DNA of 64,000 nt. Source: Carposina sasakii. Its lineage: Eukaryota > Arthropoda > Insecta > Lepidoptera > Carposinidae. The notes beneath the pieces are model-generated. The model was not told the DNA's origin and did not search any database. It saw nothing but the letters and a program-made list of their open reading frames with translations. Location of the stretch: assembly GCA_014607495.2 (NCBI GenBank), contig CP053169.1:3596001-3660000 (forward strand). The letters run 5' to 3'. Positions 61,343 through 64,000 of this stretch are shown here, one piece after another. Each line of letters begins with the position of its first letter. The first letter of the stretch is position 1. A program made the position numbers and the translations under genes.

Positions 61343-62163
61343 TGTACAGTTCACCAATTACTCTGTAATATTGGAGAACACACCTTTTTAATACATATTT
61401 ATGTGATAGTTTGTCTGTTAGAGCAGATAAGCGAAAAATAGGTTCATTGTTAGTGTTCTCTAACTTCAGGGTTTATAAAAACTTGTAAAACTTTATTTTG
61501 GTAGTAAGTGGCTAGTTACCAACTTATATATAGGTAGTTAATAACATTTCTGAGAATGAAGGGATAAAGGTGGATTGACTAATGAATTATTGACTATGAA
61601 AAGTGAAAACCTCTCCGGCGGACTCCAGACTTAAGATAGACAGGTAGACGAAGAAGTTTGTCTTACCTACTAAAAAGAATTAAATGCACTCTACAGTTAC
61701 ATTCTCTACCTGTGGCCTTAGACAAAGTAACATTATTTCTCGATTAATGCGCCCGCCGCCGCGCCGCGCCGAAGCCTTTATTTCCGCGCATTCGTCAAGT
61801 CACATCATTATCGATGTCAAACTAATGTTACATTGTCTATGCACCCATATACATACCTAACCTCAGTTAACTTAAGATAGTTACAGTTTGTTGTAAGATA
61901 CCTAGGTAAGAGAATTACAATTCTCTAAGCTTACATAGGTAAATATTACTAGGTAGGAATAGAATATTTTATAGCTACATATGTATTACTATTAGGTGCC
62001 TCGTTAAATAAGTAGATGCAGGCAAATTGTAAAATCTCTCCCATCACATAAGATGTTGGTATTTTGAATACCGGTAGGTACTGGTACTTAAATAGGTACC
62101 TACCTACCTTTATTTGTATAGGCGTTCAAATGCCAACGCCCGTTTGTAAAAATCGGGGTTATA

Positions 62164-62422
62164 CAGGGTGTAACAGAAAGGGTATGTTAAGCGAAAAGCT
62201 ATGTAAATAGCCCACTATTCAGAATCTATTTCCAAAATTTCAGACTCAAATTCACATTTTTATTTTTCCGAATAGTATGAAGAATTCCGAAACAACTCAG
62301 GAATGTCCATACAATCTTGAAAAATAAAAATGTGATTTCGAGTCTCAAATTTTGGAAATAGGATCTTATAGTGGGCTATTTACATAGCTTTTCGCTTAAC
62401 ATACCCTTTCTGTTACACCCTG
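62164..62422. mobile_element. CAGGGTG palindromic MITE (copy 6)
   Basis: CAGGGTGTAACAGAAAGGGT / TTTCTGTTACACCCTG with TA flanks. The symmetry continues outward: ATCGGGGTTA before and TAACCCCGAT after. Confidence 0.88.
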
Positions 62423-63121
62423 TATAACCCCGATAGACAGATACTTTCTTTTCTACTATCTAACTAGCTTTTAACTGTTTGTATTCTTAATATAAATAAC
62501 GAATTTTTTTTTTATTTAACTTTCGCCTTTTTATTTACCTACCTATAATACTTTCTCAAAGATTATAATTTTTTGCAAACGACCAGGCAAATTGTGCCTG
62601 AAGCAGTCGTATCGTTGAGTTCTTATTTCAAACGAGGTAATCCTCAATCAATAGTCAGTTTTCTTGTAAGCCTGCTGCATGAATTCCGGTGTGACCTATG
62701 ATTAAGCATTCAAGGCCTTCTTTAGCAATAGAAGTGCATCGGCCTACATACTAATAAGAATACACTCACCAGTGAAATGAAGTTAATAACGGGAAGAACT
62801 TATGTTTTTCTGGTGGTAGGTATTTACCTATATTTAGCTGTTGAACGTCTATCTATTGTACAAACGTATTCTCTCAAGATCATCTTAAGGGCCGGTTCTA
62901 GAAACACGGCGCGGGAAATTTAGGTTTTAACAGTTAGTATATTTGCTTGTTACTATGTGCATGTATAGACTGTTGTTACTGCATTGAAAAAAAATCTATA
63001 AGCAGCCAAAGAAGTTGTAATTTGTATAATGCCATAGGTATTAGGCGTGTCATATTTTGTTTTTAATGATTGCATTCCGCGGGAAAAAGTTTGAAGATTA
63101 GGTTTAAAATACATACATACA

Positions 63122-63157
63122 TATCAAAGACAATTATAACTATAATTGTCTTTGATA
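63122..63157. repeat. Perfect 17-bp hairpin
   Basis: TATCAAAGACAATTATA, AC, then the exact inverse. Confidence 0.9.
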
Positions 63158-63159
63158 CA

Positions 63160-63375
63160 TATACGCACACGCCTGTGTTCCCGATATAAGGTAACCAGAA
63201 CTGCAGAATCATAAAGGAGATCCTACAGCAACATTTAGCATAGTGGGGACTTGTATGATCTGTGACAATTGCTAGCTTATCGCTGGAGAGAATCGAGTTC
63301 CTTAGTCAATACTTACGACATGCAAGGAAGGAGATGGTAGCTAATGTATTCTAGTGAAGCCCCGCATAAGCACAG
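63160..63375. repeat. Dispersed repeat family member (copy 3)
   Basis: CGCCTGTGTTCCCGATATAA ... GCTAGCTTATCGCTGGAGAG ... GTGAAGCCCCGCATAAGCAC; related to 3270-3570 and 36230-36600. Confidence 0.55.
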
Positions 63376-63551
63376 GATAAATTAAATAAGTTCAAATAAA
63401 TAATCAAATATATATAGCTAGTAGCATGGAGTCATTTTAAAGGGGCGCCCTCTATTGTCGAGTATAAAGAACGCAACTGATAAGTAAATGCTGCCACTAC
63501 TGCAAAAATGTTGAGAGCAAACATAGAGTTAAGCAAGTGTAGTGAACGCAG

Positions 63552-63996
63552 CAATGTTACCAACCCTACTGTTTTAACAGTAGATTTGCTGTTTTCACAT
63601 TAATGTCCATGTTTTCTGTTTCATTCCTATTTTCTACTGTTTTTCAACTACCGTTCAGCGCCACCTATTACACTACTTTGCAAACGCACGCAATGACAAA
63701 CCACTACGTAATAAAACGCAATGACACTAGATGGCAGTATCTTCTTTAGTCGGGATTCGAGGGAATCCCGACCACATTATATGTGTTGACAATCATATTT
63801 TTATACACGGGGAAATCCCAATTTATGAATGACAGCTACACGCCTACTGTATAGCGTATCGTATTGTTTTATAGTCACAACACCTTGTGCTTGGGCAAAT
63901 CTATGAAATCTGCCTTTTTTTCTTTACCTACTGTTTTCTACTGTTTTTTTTTTAGGCGAGTTGCTGTTTTTTAGTTTTTTGAGGTTGGCAACACTG
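63552..63996. mobile_element. hAT-type element at the window edge
   Basis: CAATGTTACCAACCCTACTG left and inverted GAGGTTGGCAACACTG right (the common CAGTGTTGCCAACC hAT end). The left 8 bp are GAACGCAG; the window's last four bases after the right end are GAAC, the first half of the expected target duplication. Confidence 0.8.
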
Positions 63997-64000
63997 GAAC

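Overview
The window looks like a moth or butterfly (lepidopteran) nuclear genome. The intergenic and intronic DNA is AT-rich. It carries Helitron ends of the lepidopteran type (TC...CTAG), CAGGGTG-ended TA-flanked MITEs, RTE-type LINE 3' ends and many TACCTACC runs. Two spliced protein genes can be reconstructed by hand with continuous phase across every exon junction.

Gene 1 (minus strand, 34879 to 996, 30 coding exons, about 1865 codons) is a citron Rho-interacting kinase, the orthologue of Drosophila sticky. It has an AGC-type kinase domain (exons 2-7), a long coiled coil (exons 9-22), a basic linker, the C-terminal half of a PH domain (exons 27-28) and a CNH (citron homology) domain (exons 28-30). 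The C1 zinc finger and the N-terminal half of the PH domain, expected between exons 26 and 27, are not present in the 213 bp between those exons. Gene 2 (plus strand, 41856 to 61306, 5 coding exons, about 307 aa) is a CRAL-TRIO domain lipid-binding protein of the alpha-tocopherol-transfer-protein-like group. It has a recognisable TATA box and initiator, and a 14.7-kb first intron. The two genes are divergent, about 6.9 kb apart, and I see no functional link between them.

Nearly everything else is transposon-derived. There are several hAT elements with exact 8-bp target duplications, one of which keeps a hATC dimerisation ORF and holds two nested MITEs. There are also Helitrons with internal minisatellites, a family of palindromic CAGGGTG MITEs, LINE fragments, a tRNA-like SINE head, and a roughly 790-bp insertion packed with CGATA motifs.

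The most unusual local structures are these. (1) A minisatellite of about 1.1 kb is built from the 3' end of citron exon 21 plus 18 bp of intron, giving about 15 extra copies of the same splice donor. (2) Decayed border duplications of the same kind occur at exons 7 and 8. (3) The kinase activation loop carries a Gly/Ala expansion. (4) Several perfect or near-perfect short hairpins occur with no other repeat context.
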